A stretch of DNA of 64,000 nucleotides from Anaerolineae bacterium (GTDB lineage Bacteria; Chloroflexota; Anaerolineae; Aggregatilineales; UBA2796). Under the pieces are notes generated by a model. The model did no database searches and had not been told where the DNA came from. It was given only the letters and a program-made list of their open reading frames with translations. Position numbers and translations under genes: made by a program. The stretch lies in NCBI GenBank assembly GCA_019637615.1, contig JAHBVJ010000015.1:124001-188000 (forward strand). Reading direction: 5' to 3'. Of this stretch, positions 34,188 to 42,969 are shown piece after piece (position 1 is the stretch's first letter; every line of letters starts with the position of its first letter).

Positions 34188-34892
34188 ATGAACCTGTCCT
34201 TGACTGAATCACCGTCCGCTGACGCCATCCAAGCCGCCCGCGAACACATCGCCTATATCGGTAAACTGCTCTTTGAGCGCTTTCTCTTTGATGCGGCTGG
34301 TGGCAACATCAGCGTCCGCGTTGGCAACCGCATCGTGATCTCGCCCCGCTACAGTGGCAGTATGCGCCACTGGCAGCTCAAGCCGGAAGATGTGCTGGTC
34401 ACTGATCTCGACCGCAACATTCTTGACGGCAGCGGGCAGCTCTCGCGCGAAGTCAACGTGCATTTCAAACTGCAAACGGAATTCTCCGAGCATGGCACAG
34501 CGGTCATCCACGCGCACTCTCGCAACATTTTGGTCTTTGCCTCCCAATCCCGCCCGCTACCGCCTGTCTTGGAAGCCACCCGCAAATTCGGCGTGACTCC
34601 CGTCATCGAATTCGCGCCCGCTCATAGCCCGCGCTTGGCAGAACGGGTCGCGGCTTCGCTGCGGGGACGCGAAGTGCGCATCATGGGACACGCGGCGGGC
34701 GTCATTGCGCCCTATCACGGTCTGTTCCTGATGGGCAAAGATTTAGACGCCGCTTTCGATGCCGTCGAGCGCTTGGATAACAACGCTTACTGCATCATGA
34801 TGGGCGGGATGCTCGTCGGCGGTCTTGGTGTGATGGAAAACCAGCACAAGATGGAAGACATCATCAGCAATTACAAAGAAGCGCAATCATGA
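34188..34892 (+). CDS. Class II aldolase/adducin-family protein (fuculose-phosphate aldolase-like)
   Basis: A zinc-dependent aldolase of about 234 residues. The substrate loop is AAGGNISVR. Zinc ligands are the two histidines in VIHAHSRN, and a third is probable in RIMGHAAGV. SREVNVHFKLQ carries the conserved glutamate. These enzymes cleave ketose phosphates such as L-fuculose-1-phosphate to dihydroxyacetone phosphate and an aldehyde. Its stop overlaps the PfkB kinase start by 4 nt, so the pair probably processes one sugar: kinase first, then aldolase. The frame opens at 34143, but that ATG lies in the -10 element; 34188 is preferred. Neither start has a strong ribosome site. Confidence 0.85.
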   Translation: MNLSLTESPSADAIQAAREHIAYIGKLLFERFLFDAAGGNISVRVGNRIVISPRYSGSMRHWQLKPEDVLVTDLDRNILDGSGQLSREVNVHFKLQTEFSEHGTAVIHAHSRNILVFASQSRPLPPVLEATRKFGVTPVIEFAPAHSPRLAERVAASLRGREVRIMGHAAGVIAPYHGLFLMGKDLDAAFDAVERLDNNAYCIMMGGMLVGGLGVMENQHKMEDIISNYKEAQS

Positions 34893-35827
34893 TTCTGACC
34901 GTCACGCCAAACACCACCGTTGATCTCACTCTGTTCGTCAACGGCTTCGTCAAAGATCGCACCATGCGCACGACCAGCAATGTTTACAGCATGGGCGGCA
35001 AACCCACCGACGCCTCGTGGATTCTCGGTGAGATCGGGATTCCAAGCCTTGCCATCGGCTTTGCGGCGGGGTCGATTGGCGAAAAGATCAAATCGATGCT
35101 GACGGCGCGCGGTGTCCAGACGGATTTCATTCCCGTCGGGGGCGAATCGCGCATCAACACGGTTATCGTGGATACCGCCGATCACACCATGTCCACCATC
35201 ACCACCTCGACCTTGCTCATCCAACCCGCGCACATGGATGCCCTGCTTCAGCGCTACGAACGTGCCCTCAAGGATGCCAGTTGTGTCGTCACGGGCGGGA
35301 CGCTCCCGCGCGATGTGCCTCCGTCGATCTACACCACCTACATCGCGCTGGCGAAGCAGCACAAGGTTCCCGTCATTTTCGATGCGCAGGGCGATAATCT
35401 CGCGGCGGGGCTGCTCTCTCAGCCGGATTTCGTCAAGCCCAATCGTTACGAACTCGCAGGGCTGGTCGGCTACGACATCAACACGCTCGAAGATGCCTAC
35501 CGCGCTGGCTGTACGCTGGTCGAACGCTACCACACCACGCCCATCATCACGCTAGATTCCGATGGCGCACTTGCCGTACTGTCAGATCGTGCTTACTACC
35601 TGCCGCCGATCAAGGTCGATGTGGTGAGTGCGGCGGGGGCGGGCGATGCGATGTTAGCCGGATTAGCCGCCTCCTTGGATCGCCATCAGCCCATCGAGGA
35701 AGGGCTGCGACTTGGAGTTGCCGCTGCCACTGCCGTGCTGCTCATGCCCGGTACAGCCGACTGCCGCCGCGCCGATGTCGAACGCTTCTTGCCGCAAGTC
35801 AAAATCCTGCCTTATCCCTTATCCTGA
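34889..35827 (+). CDS. PfkB-family sugar kinase (1-phosphofructokinase/tagatose-6-phosphate kinase-like)
   Basis: A 312-residue kinase. The N terminus ILTVTPNTTVDLTLFV, then SMGGKPTDASWILGEIG, fits the LacC/FruK branch of PfkB. The C-terminal signature VVSAAGAGDAMLAGLAA carries the catalytic aspartate and anion hole. In this branch the more usual start is L-T-x-N-P-A-x-D; here N-P-A is replaced by T-P-N-T-T, so the sugar may differ. FKPN-like VKPNRYELAGL is also present. It is translationally coupled to the aldolase by an ATGA overlap. No transporter lies in the operon. Its exact substrate is not known. Confidence 0.88.
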   Translation: MILTVTPNTTVDLTLFVNGFVKDRTMRTTSNVYSMGGKPTDASWILGEIGIPSLAIGFAAGSIGEKIKSMLTARGVQTDFIPVGGESRINTVIVDTADHTMSTITTSTLLIQPAHMDALLQRYERALKDASCVVTGGTLPRDVPPSIYTTYIALAKQHKVPVIFDAQGDNLAAGLLSQPDFVKPNRYELAGLVGYDINTLEDAYRAGCTLVERYHTTPIITLDSDGALAVLSDRAYYLPPIKVDVVSAAGAGDAMLAGLAASLDRHQPIEEGLRLGVAAATAVLLMPGTADCRRADVERFLPQVKILPYPLS

Positions 35828-35960
35828 CACAGTGCTCAACCGCGAACAAGCGCTACTTCCAGAGCTGGCTTGTTCGCCAAAACCCGCTTCGTTAACAGAT
35901 CAAATCAACTACGCCGTGAAATTACTCGAAAATATTTACGAAGTTCTTACGTTCTAACTG

Positions 35961-35989
35961 TTGACTTCTTGGCACATGCTTGCTATACT
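35961..35989 (+). promoter_or_regulatory. Strong sigma-70-like promoter in the gene-free gap before the TPR gene
   Basis: TTGACT (35961-35966) and TATACT (35984-35989) are exactly 17 nt apart, each one base from consensus. Transcription would start near 35996. The 354-nt stretch 35828-36181 holds no convincing gene. A small hairpin GTGC-ATAAA-GCAC lies in the leader shortly after the start. Confidence 0.75.
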
Positions 35990-36181
35990 TTCAACATCGC
36001 TAAATGACTCCTGTGCATAAAGCACGGGACTACGTTCGTAATCCGCTTACAATTCACCACTGCCATTTTCTCGGCCTTCGTGAAACTTCAGTGATGGTAA
36101 CAATCATCATCACGCATCTGAGTCTCGGTTTTCTGTACTAGCTATGGATTGAGTTGTGCTGCGCTTCTTGTTGAGGAGACT

Positions 36182-36538
36182 ATGAATCCTACTAAGAATC
36201 CAACTGATGCATATGCATATCCAGTCAACGGGCAGGGTTGCGCTCATCCGGCACTCGTCTGCCGTCTAGAAGCAGCACCCAAGCGGTTACTTCCCCGCTT
36301 AGTCTTGCGTACCACTGACAACGCCTCGATGATCCCGTTCCACTCCTCAACATGGGATCATACTTGGGATCATAATGCCGCCCGTCTGGGCACGTTTCAG
36401 GTGAACATCACAAATGCATCTCCCACCGACGCGTGTGGTCTTCGTTGGCATATGAAAGACATAATAAATCTTAACGAAATCTCAACGTTTGCCAGCCGTC
36501 GTGCTAAAATGCGAGAAAAGACCACGGGGAGAGCGGTG
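36182..36538 (+). other. In-frame 119-codon extension upstream of the TPR gene, coding status uncertain
   Basis: This stretch is open in the TPR frame from an ATG at 36182, which has GAGGAG only 3 nt upstream. The encoded residues show no domain, no signal peptide and unusual composition (for example STWDHTWDHNAA). Codon choice looks less biased than in the TPR part. A second promoter and a well-spaced GGGGAG site lie just before 36539. It may be a transcribed leader, a short coding region, or a real N-terminal extension. Confidence 0.4.
36482..36510 (+). promoter_or_regulatory. Extended -10 promoter just upstream of the TPR gene
   Basis: TG-C-TAAAAT (36502-36510) is an extended -10 with a weak TCAACG (36482-36487) 17 nt upstream. 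Transcription would start about 20 nt before the ATG at 36539. Confidence 0.45.
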
Positions 36539-37387
36539 ATGGTTGGGTTTCTGAATAATGCCAGAGTCAAAAATCTATATGAGCGCGCTATCGAGAAAAC
36601 CCGCAAAGGCGATATGCATGGAGCCTTAAAGGATTTCACCGAAGTGCTCAAGCTCGATTCCAAGCACGCGGATGCCTACTTCCGGCGTGGCTATCTTCTC
36701 ATGCGGAACGGCGATCTCACCAGCGCGGCGCACGACTTCCTGCACGCCTTGAAGCTCAACCCCAACCACGACAACGCACCCATGATGAAAGAGGTCTTGA
36801 AGCGCGCCAAAGACATGCTCACCCGCAGCGCGCCGCCAGCCACCACCGTCGCTGCATCTGCTCCGGCTGCCCCGCTAGTCGCACCGCCGCCACCAGCGCC
36901 CGCGCCGGAACCTCCTTCTACGCTTGCCGCGCCAGTCACGCCCGCCGATCAAGGCTTCGTAGACTCGCAGATTTCGCTCGTGCCGGAGATGGCGTCGGCT
37001 GCCGAAGAAGCGGAACCCCCGTCTGTCGTCACGCCGCAGATGTTCATCGATCGCGGTATTGAATTGTATGAAGCCGATCAGGTCGAAGAAGCCATCGACA
37101 CCTTCATCGAAGCGCTCAAGATCGACCCCGACAACGCCGATGCCTACATCAATCTTGGCGCGATCTATCATCATTTTGATGAGGATGAATTGGCGCATGA
37201 GTATTTCAAGACGGCCTTAGCCCTCGCGCCCAATCATCCCGACGCGGGACGAATGCGCGAACTGCTGCGCGTCACCGAAGAAGCCACCCGCACCCGTCGC
37301 GGCCTGATGGCGGCAGAAAATGCCAATACTGACGTTGTCGATGATTCAGCCGGTGAGGACGATTTGCCAGTTGTGCCTCAAGAGTGA
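36539..37387 (+). CDS. Tetratricopeptide-repeat protein with a Pro/Ala-rich linker
   Basis: 282 residues. An N-terminal TPR pair (VKNLYERAIEKTRKGDMHGAL, then ADAYFRRGYLLMRNGDLTSAA) is followed by an Ala/Pro linker (about 100-150) and a second TPR pair (MFIDRGIELYEADQVEEAIDTF, then ADAYINLGAIYHHFDEDELA). Repeats of this kind bind partner proteins. No membrane helix or signal is visible, so it is probably cytoplasmic. Start 36539 is chosen from GGGGAG 7 nt upstream, a local extended -10, and the onset of TPR similarity. A longer 401-residue form from 36182 is possible. The thioredoxin gene follows by 53 nt. Confidence 0.82.
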   Translation: MVGFLNNARVKNLYERAIEKTRKGDMHGALKDFTEVLKLDSKHADAYFRRGYLLMRNGDLTSAAHDFLHALKLNPNHDNAPMMKEVLKRAKDMLTRSAPPATTVAASAPAAPLVAPPPPAPAPEPPSTLAAPVTPADQGFVDSQISLVPEMASAAEEAEPPSVVTPQMFIDRGIELYEADQVEEAIDTFIEALKIDPDNADAYINLGAIYHHFDEDELAHEYFKTALALAPNHPDAGRMRELLRVTEEATRTRRGLMAAENANTDVVDDSAGEDDLPVVPQE

Positions 37388-37440
37388 TCGATGGCACAAT
37401 TGATCCCATTACTGTATTACCGTAATTGGGGAGTAGCGAC

Positions 37441-37995
37441 ATGTCCACCAAGACCCATCAGCGGCTGCTTGGCATTTCAGGCACTTTTCTACTGTGTATC
37501 ATGGTTTTTGTCAGCGTCAGCACCAGCGCGGTAGGTGCCGCGACGCCGACGCCCACGAGTGAACGTTTTTCCGTCGTCCGTCCCACCAACACGCCAGATA
37601 ACCGCGCGCCAGCCGTCAAAACGATGTCGGCGCTAACGAACTCGTATCAGGCCACCTTGGATGCGTTGCCTACTGCTACTCCCGGCCCGTCCAAAATCAC
37701 GCTGGACGGCAAGCCCCAGTTCGTGGAATTCTACGCCACATGGTGCGGCCCTTGCATGGCGATGAAGCCCGCCCTGACCAAAGTTGAAAAGAAATTCGCG
37801 GATCAGGTCACGTTCTGGCGCATCGACATCGACAATATCGGCTCTGCCGCGCTCAACCGCAAATATCGCGTGGCCTTCATCCCGTACATGGTGCTGCTCG
37901 ACAAAGACGGCAAGAAAACCACCGTCCTCGAAGGCTACCAGACCGAAGATCAACTCGTTGCAGCAATCAATAAGCTGATCGACGGCAGCAATTAG
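37441..37995 (+). CDS. Secreted thioredoxin-family protein
   Basis: 184 residues. Residues 1-33 are a signal peptide or membrane anchor (LLGISGTFLLCIMVFVSVS), followed by a Thr/Pro-rich linker and a thioredoxin domain from about 80. The active site is FYATWCGPCMAMKP, and the cis-proline loop is AFIPYMV. It probably acts in extracytoplasmic disulfide reduction or exchange. GGGGAG lies 7 nt before the ATG at 37441; the GTG frame from 37426 is less likely. Its last codons overlap the convergent MFS gene by 4 nt. Confidence 0.88.
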   Translation: MSTKTHQRLLGISGTFLLCIMVFVSVSTSAVGAATPTPTSERFSVVRPTNTPDNRAPAVKTMSALTNSYQATLDALPTATPGPSKITLDGKPQFVEFYATWCGPCMAMKPALTKVEKKFADQVTFWRIDIDNIGSAALNRKYRVAFIPYMVLLDKDGKKTTVLEGYQTEDQLVAAINKLIDGSN

Positions 37996-39251
37996 GGCGC
38001 TGGTTCCTCCAAGTTAACGTTTGCGATTCGGCGGAGGGTGGGCGCGACAAAGGTGATAGCGATATACGCCAGCACCACGATGCCCGCCCCGCCGAGGTAG
38101 GGGGAAGCGTGCCCTAGCCGATCATACAAGCCGCCTGCCAGCAGCGGCCCGATTATATTCGCCAGCGATTGTACCGACTGACTGCCGCCCTGTACTTTCC
38201 CGTGCGAACGCTCATCTGTCGCACCCGTAACGAGTTCCAGCAGCGCGGGACTGGTCAAGCCGTCACCAACACCAAACAGGATGATGCCCACGTATACGAG
38301 TGCCGAGGAACCAACTGCCGCGACGAGCGCAATGCACAAAGTAGCGGCGAAGGTGAACCATAGGCCAAGGCTGGTCACGCGCGCGGCGGACAGCCTTTTA
38401 CGCAGCCATGACAGCAAAAAGCCCTGCACCACAATCGTCACCACGCCGAACACCGAAAACATGATGCCTACCGTATCCGCATCCCACGCCACGCTATCTT
38501 TTGTAAATAGTCCGAGATTTGACGGAACGATGACCGTAGCCAGCGTATAGAAGAAGGTAGCCACCAGTAGCCAACGCAGTTGTGGCAAACTGAACACATC
38601 CCGCAGCGTCGCAATTGGATTCAACTGTCTCAGGCTGATTGAGGGCGTACGTTTCGCTTTTGGCAAACTTTCCGGCATAAACAGCAGGCCGAAAATCACA
38701 TTGAGTGAACAGACCGCACAGGCAACGTAAAACGGCACTTCATAGCCCAATTTAGCCATCAACCCGCCAGCCGCTGGCCCCAATACCACGCTGATTGCGC
38801 CGATCGCGCCGAGCAGCCCGAAGTACTTACCGCGCTCCTCGGACGGCACGACATCCGCGATATAGGCAATGAGAATGCTGGTATTCGCGCCCGTGAGGCC
38901 GTCAATAGCCCGACCGAGCAGCAGTACCCACAACGCACCGCCGACTCCCAACAACAGGTAGCCGAGCGCTGATCCCAACAGACAGATCATGAGGATGGGA
39001 CGCCGTCCAAAGCGGTCACTGAGCGCGCCAAGTCCGGGCGCGGCAGTGAACTGACAAATTGCGTAGATCGATCCGAGCCACCCCACCGTCGCGCCGAGGA
39101 TCGCCGGATCGCTGACATAGCGTGCCACCAAAAACGGCGCGACTGGCACGATCAGGGTAAACCCCATCGTATTGAGAATGACGGTCACGACGACGAAGAT
39201 AATCGCCTTGCGGTCGGGAGCGCTGGGCTGAAGTTCTGGTTGAGTATCCAT
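37992..39251 (-). CDS. MFS transporter, TetA/multidrug-efflux-like
   Basis: A 419-residue membrane carrier with twelve hydrophobic segments. The loop 2-3 motif is GALSDRFGRRPIL, the A motif of drug:H+ antiporters. Helix 5 carries LGPAAGGLMAKLG, close to the C motif of 12-helix antiporters. It resembles the TetA group, but the substrate cannot be read. It starts 51 nt after the stop of the AraC-type regulator on the same strand, so that regulator probably controls it in one operon. It is convergent with the thioredoxin gene. Confidence 0.87.
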   Translation of the reverse strand: MDTQPELQPSAPDRKAIIFVVVTVILNTMGFTLIVPVAPFLVARYVSDPAILGATVGWLGSIYAICQFTAAPGLGALSDRFGRRPILMICLLGSALGYLLLGVGGALWVLLLGRAIDGLTGANTSILIAYIADVVPSEERGKYFGLLGAIGAISVVLGPAAGGLMAKLGYEVPFYVACAVCSLNVIFGLLFMPESLPKAKRTPSISLRQLNPIATLRDVFSLPQLRWLLVATFFYTLATVIVPSNLGLFTKDSVAWDADTVGIMFSVFGVVTIVVQGFLLSWLRKRLSAARVTSLGLWFTFAATLCIALVAAVGSSALVYVGIILFGVGDGLTSPALLELVTGATDERSHGKVQGGSQSVQSLANIIGPLLAGGLYDRLGHASPYLGGAGIVVLAYIAITFVAPTLRRIANVNLEEPAP

Positions 39252-39302
39252 GCGTCTTGCCTTTCATCACTCGAACACGCATGGATCGTAAGCTGAGTTC
39301 TG

Positions 39303-40115
39303 TCAGGAAAATTGTAGAAATTCAGCATCTGCCGCGAGTTGGCGCACATACGCTCTCGCCTCGCGCGGGGTACAGTCGGCAAAGGTTTTGAATTCGTGGA
39401 CGAAATGCGCTTGATCCGCATACCCGTATCGGTGCGCGAGATCGGTCAATCGGCTGGCCTCATTGAGCAGCCCTGCGCACGACGCGTCGAAGCGGATCAA
39501 ACGCGCCAATGTTTTAGGCGCTTGTCCGGTGAAATATCTGGCATGGCGTTCAAGCTGGCTAGGCGACAAATAACAGTGGGCTGCCAGTTCGTTCAAACTG
39601 CTGCCGCCGTTGGTCGTAGAAAGCAATTCGACCGCGGCGCGGATGACCGAAATATCAGCGTGTGAACGCTGGCGCAAGTCCGCGACAAATTGTTCAAAAG
39701 TCGCCACGGCCTCGCTCTCGCCATATTTTGCAAGTGTAGCTTTTAGCAAATGCCAGAGGTCGTGCCACGCGGAATCAAGCATGATGATTGGTGACGCAGC
39801 CAGATCGACATGCTCATCGATCAGTAAGCGGGTTCCCCATGCCTTCAGGTTGAGGCCAATCGCCAAACATGATCCTGTGGCGCGCAGCTTCAGCGTCTTG
39901 GTTTGTGCGCGTATCAAAAATACGGGCGGCAATTCAACCTGTGTCCCGTTCTCCGTCTCCCACACAAAAGGTGCGCCAAGATTGATTAGCAGTGCAGGGT
40001 GCGGATCAGCCAAGATGATCCGTTTGTTGAACACTGTTTTGGGTTCCTGTAGGGTAGCGAAGGAATGCACGTGCGGAAACAGCGTTGGCTGAGGAATGAA
40101 ATACCGTAGACTCAT
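39303..40115 (-). CDS. AraC-family transcriptional regulator
   Basis: 270 residues. The N-terminal part (about 1-150) resembles the DUF6597-type sensor of AraC proteins (YFIPQPTLFPHVHSF). The C-terminal double HTH reads SLNELAAHCYLSPSQLERHARYFTGQAPKTL, then RLTDLAHRYGYADQAHFVHEFKTFADCTPREA, allowing for family variation. Y-A-D-Q-A-H-F is the second recognition helix. It precedes the MFS gene by 51 nt on the same strand and is the likely regulator of efflux. It is divergent from the BCD-family carrier. Confidence 0.88.
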   Translation of the reverse strand: MSLRYFIPQPTLFPHVHSFATLQEPKTVFNKRIILADPHPALLINLGAPFVWETENGTQVELPPVFLIRAQTKTLKLRATGSCLAIGLNLKAWGTRLLIDEHVDLAASPIIMLDSAWHDLWHLLKATLAKYGESEAVATFEQFVADLRQRSHADISVIRAAVELLSTTNGGSSLNELAAHCYLSPSQLERHARYFTGQAPKTLARLIRFDASCAGLLNEASRLTDLAHRYGYADQAHFVHEFKTFADCTPREARAYVRQLAADAEFLQFS

Positions 40116-40219
40116 TACGCAATCACCATTACTCTAGACATCTCCCAATTGTAAGCAATTGTGGTAACGAGAACTTGTAAAAAATGAGCATCCTTTCCCT
40201 CACTGCGAAAAATCGGTGA

Positions 40220-40248
40220 TTGTGCGGAACGGAACAATCCTCTATAAT
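40220..40248 (+). promoter_or_regulatory. Promoter of the BCD-family carrier operon
   Basis: TTGTGC (40220-40225) and the perfect TATAAT (40243-40248) are 17 nt apart. Transcription would start near 40255, about 50 nt before the GTG start. Confidence 0.7.
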
Positions 40249-40303
40249 CTACAGAATTCTACAAGTGGGTTGAAGTTTCTACAGATTTCTTGAGGATTAG
40301 GCT

Positions 40304-41785
40304 GTGGCAAGTATCACCAACACTGCTGATGCGTCCGTCGCGCCGCGCGTCGATACGGAAGTGCAAAGCGAAACCACCAGCGTCGGTTCGCTCTCGATGC
40401 TGCGCAACATGAAATTGGGGTTGTTCCATATCGGTTCCTCGATGGCGGATATTCTGACGACGGGCGTCTGGAACCGCATCGTGATCAATGAATTGGGCTT
40501 GGCGGCGACTCCTGTGGCGCTGCTTGTCAGCCTGAAGTATTTCGTCACACCGCTGTCCGTGTGGGCAGGCCAACGTTCCGACATTTCGGATTGGCGCGGC
40601 TATCGTCGTCTACCCTTCATCTGGGGCGGTCGTCTGTTGATGATGCTCAGTTTCTTCCTGTTGGGGCTGTCCACCGTCCTGCTGGCGGATAACATCTCGC
40701 GCGGGCATCTCCTCAGTTACTTGGGCTTGCCCGCGCTGGAAGTCTTCCCGCAGCCCGCCGGAGACTCAGTTTTCGCGTGGATCGGGTTCATCATCGCGTT
40801 TCTCTTGTTTAGCGTGGGCAGCGCGTTATCCGGCACGACCTTCCTCTCGCTGGTCTATGACATCACGCCGCGCAAGCAGCAAACCCGCGCCATCAGCGTG
40901 ATCTGGTTCTTCCTGATCCTCGGTTTCGCGGGGTCGGGCATCTTCTTCGGGATATTGCTCAAAGAGTACACGCGCTCGGCCTTCATTTCGCTGTTCATCA
41001 TCGCGCCGCTGGTCATGGGCGCGATCTGGCTGTTCTCCGTCCTTGGTGAAGAAAAGCCGCACGCCAGAACCGCCGAGGCACAAGCTACCCCGCGCGAAAA
41101 ACGCGCCTTCTGGTCAGATTTGCGGACAGCGTGGAATAACCAGCAGACGCGCCTATTCTTCGCCTACTTAGGTCTCTCGACGCTGTTCTTCTACACGCAA
41201 GACGTGATCCTAGAGCCGTTCGGTGGCAAGGTCTTCGGCATGAGCGTCAGCACCACCAGTCGCTTCAATGCCTACTGGGGCAGCATGGCGCTGATCGGCA
41301 TCATCGTTTGTCTACTGCTGGCGCGCCGCTATCCGCAGATGATCACCAATATGTCGCTGTCCAAGTGGAGCCTGTATGTGTTGGTGGTCGCTTTCGGGAT
41401 GTTCCTCGCCTCTGCCGTGTTCCTCGTTCGTCCACTGGTGACCATCGCCCTGATCGTGATGGGCATCGGCCTCGGCATGTGGACAGTCGGCGGCTTGGGG
41501 CTAATGATGGACATGACGCGAGCCTTCGGCGCGGGCTTATATCTTTCGCTGTGGACGGTCTCGGAAACGCTGGCGCGCGGCTTGGGTACGATCCTTGGCG
41601 GTGTGGTCAAAGATACTGGCTATGCGCTCATCGGGCAGTATAATCTGGCCTATGGTGCGGTGTTCGCCGTGCAGGTGATCGGGTTCATCATTTCAATCAT
41701 CGTCCTGAGTCGGGTCGATGTCGATCTGTTCCATCACCAGCAAGCGCCCGATGCCGAAATGGTCATGTCGTCGCGCATGGATTAA
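40304..41785 (+). CDS. BCD/PucC-family major facilitator protein
   Basis: A 493-residue carrier with about twelve helices. The N-terminal block NMKLGLFHIGSSMADILTTG then VWNRIVINELG is typical of the PucC/BCD family, as are VWAGQRSDISDWRGYRRLPFIWGG and the late block MMDMTRAFGAGLYLSLWTVSETLARG, allowing for variation. Named members act in bacteriochlorophyll or light-harvesting assembly, which hints at phototrophy in the lineage. No pigment or reaction-centre gene is present here, so the cargo may differ. The start is a GTG with GAGGA about 8 nt upstream. The glycosyltransferase gene begins 8 nt after its stop. Confidence 0.85.
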   Translation: MASITNTADASVAPRVDTEVQSETTSVGSLSMLRNMKLGLFHIGSSMADILTTGVWNRIVINELGLAATPVALLVSLKYFVTPLSVWAGQRSDISDWRGYRRLPFIWGGRLLMMLSFFLLGLSTVLLADNISRGHLLSYLGLPALEVFPQPAGDSVFAWIGFIIAFLLFSVGSALSGTTFLSLVYDITPRKQQTRAISVIWFFLILGFAGSGIFFGILLKEYTRSAFISLFIIAPLVMGAIWLFSVLGEEKPHARTAEAQATPREKRAFWSDLRTAWNNQQTRLFFAYLGLSTLFFYTQDVILEPFGGKVFGMSVSTTSRFNAYWGSMALIGIIVCLLLARRYPQMITNMSLSKWSLYVLVVAFGMFLASAVFLVRPLVTIALIVMGIGLGMWTVGGLGLMMDMTRAFGAGLYLSLWTVSETLARGLGTILGGVVKDTGYALIGQYNLAYGAVFAVQVIGFIISIIVLSRVDVDLFHHQQAPDAEMVMSSRMD

Positions 41786-41793
41786 TCACAGCA

Positions 41794-42969
41794 TTGTCTA
41801 ATCGCTCATCCAATCAATTGCATATCCTCCACATCACGCCGTACTACGCTCCCGCGTGGAGCTTTGGCGGCGTGGTGAGCGCGGTCACTGGCCTTGCCAG
41901 CGCGCAAGTGTCAGCAGGGCATCGGGTCACGGTCTTGACCACCGATGCCCTTGATCATTCCTCACGCTCCCGCATCGCGCGCGAAACCATCGACGGTGTA
42001 CAGGTCATCCGTGCCCGCAATCTCAGCCATTGGGCGCGCGTGCGCCTGAATCTCTCCTCGCCGTTATCGCTGCCGAGCCTATTTCGCGAGATCGAACCCG
42101 ATGTACTCCACATCCACGAACTGCGCACCATCGAAAATTTGATGATCCCGCATCGTGCGCCGATCATCCTCTCACCGCATGGTACGCTCTCGCTGGCGAC
42201 GGGTCGGACGGGCATCAAACGCGGTTGGGATGCGCTGTTCGGGCAAATTCTGCTGCGTAAAATCGATCACATCGCCGCGCTGACTGCCGCTGAAGCTGAA
42301 GATGCGCGCGCCTTGTGGGGACTGCTCGATGTACCGCTGCCCGCCATCAGCATCATTCCCAACGGCATCGCGGCGGATTTCGCCGTGTCGGGCGATCTAC
42401 GCGAACGCTACAAATTAGGGGAAGGTGTCGTGATCCTCTTTTTAGGGCGGCTGCATGAACGCAAAGGGCTGCAATTCCTGATCCCCGCTTTCGCGCATCT
42501 TACTGATCAAGCGCCCGATGCACGGCTGCTGATCGTCGGCCCCGATGAAGGGATGCTGACGACCTTGCAGCAGATGACCGCGCAGTACAAGCTCACGGAT
42601 CGCGTGGTGTTCACGGGGCTGCTCACAGGCGCGGATCGCAGCGCGGCGTTAGCCTCGGCGGACATCTTCGTGCTGCCAGCGGTGGGCGAAGGGCTGTCGA
42701 TGGCTTCGCTCGAAGCGATGGCGGCAGGTCTTCCATTGATCGTGACACCGGGCTGCAATCTGCCCGATATAGAGACGCGTGGTGCGGGCTTGCTGGTCAA
42801 ACGCAGCGTCAAATCCCTCGCCATCGCGTTGCATGTGCTGATCGCTGATCCCCAGCGCCGTGCCGCGATGGGCGAACGTGGTCAAGCGTGGGTGCGCGAC
42901 TCCTTCACATGGCCTCACATCGTGCGGCAATATGAAGCTGTATATCGTCAGCATCTTCAACGGGGCTAA
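41794..42969 (+). CDS. Glycosyltransferase family 4 protein
   Basis: A 391-residue GT-B glycosyltransferase. The N-terminal domain starts LHILHITPYYAPAWSFGGVVS, the donor-acceptor glycine loop of GT4. The C-terminal domain has ILFLGRLHERKGLQFLIPAF and the nucleotide-sugar binding EGLSMASLEAMAAGLP, with the E-x7-E pattern in order. It transfers a sugar from a nucleotide donor to a lipid or glycan. The start is a TTG (41794), or a TTG at 41818, 8 nt after the BCD carrier, so the two are probably cotranscribed. Its end overlaps the convergent Uma2 gene by 4 nt. Confidence 0.9.
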   Translation: MSNRSSNQLHILHITPYYAPAWSFGGVVSAVTGLASAQVSAGHRVTVLTTDALDHSSRSRIARETIDGVQVIRARNLSHWARVRLNLSSPLSLPSLFREIEPDVLHIHELRTIENLMIPHRAPIILSPHGTLSLATGRTGIKRGWDALFGQILLRKIDHIAALTAAEAEDARALWGLLDVPLPAISIIPNGIAADFAVSGDLRERYKLGEGVVILFLGRLHERKGLQFLIPAFAHLTDQAPDARLLIVGPDEGMLTTLQQMTAQYKLTDRVVFTGLLTGADRSAALASADIFVLPAVGEGLSMASLEAMAAGLPLIVTPGCNLPDIETRGAGLLVKRSVKSLAIALHVLIADPQRRAAMGERGQAWVRDSFTWPHIVRQYEAVYRQHLQRG

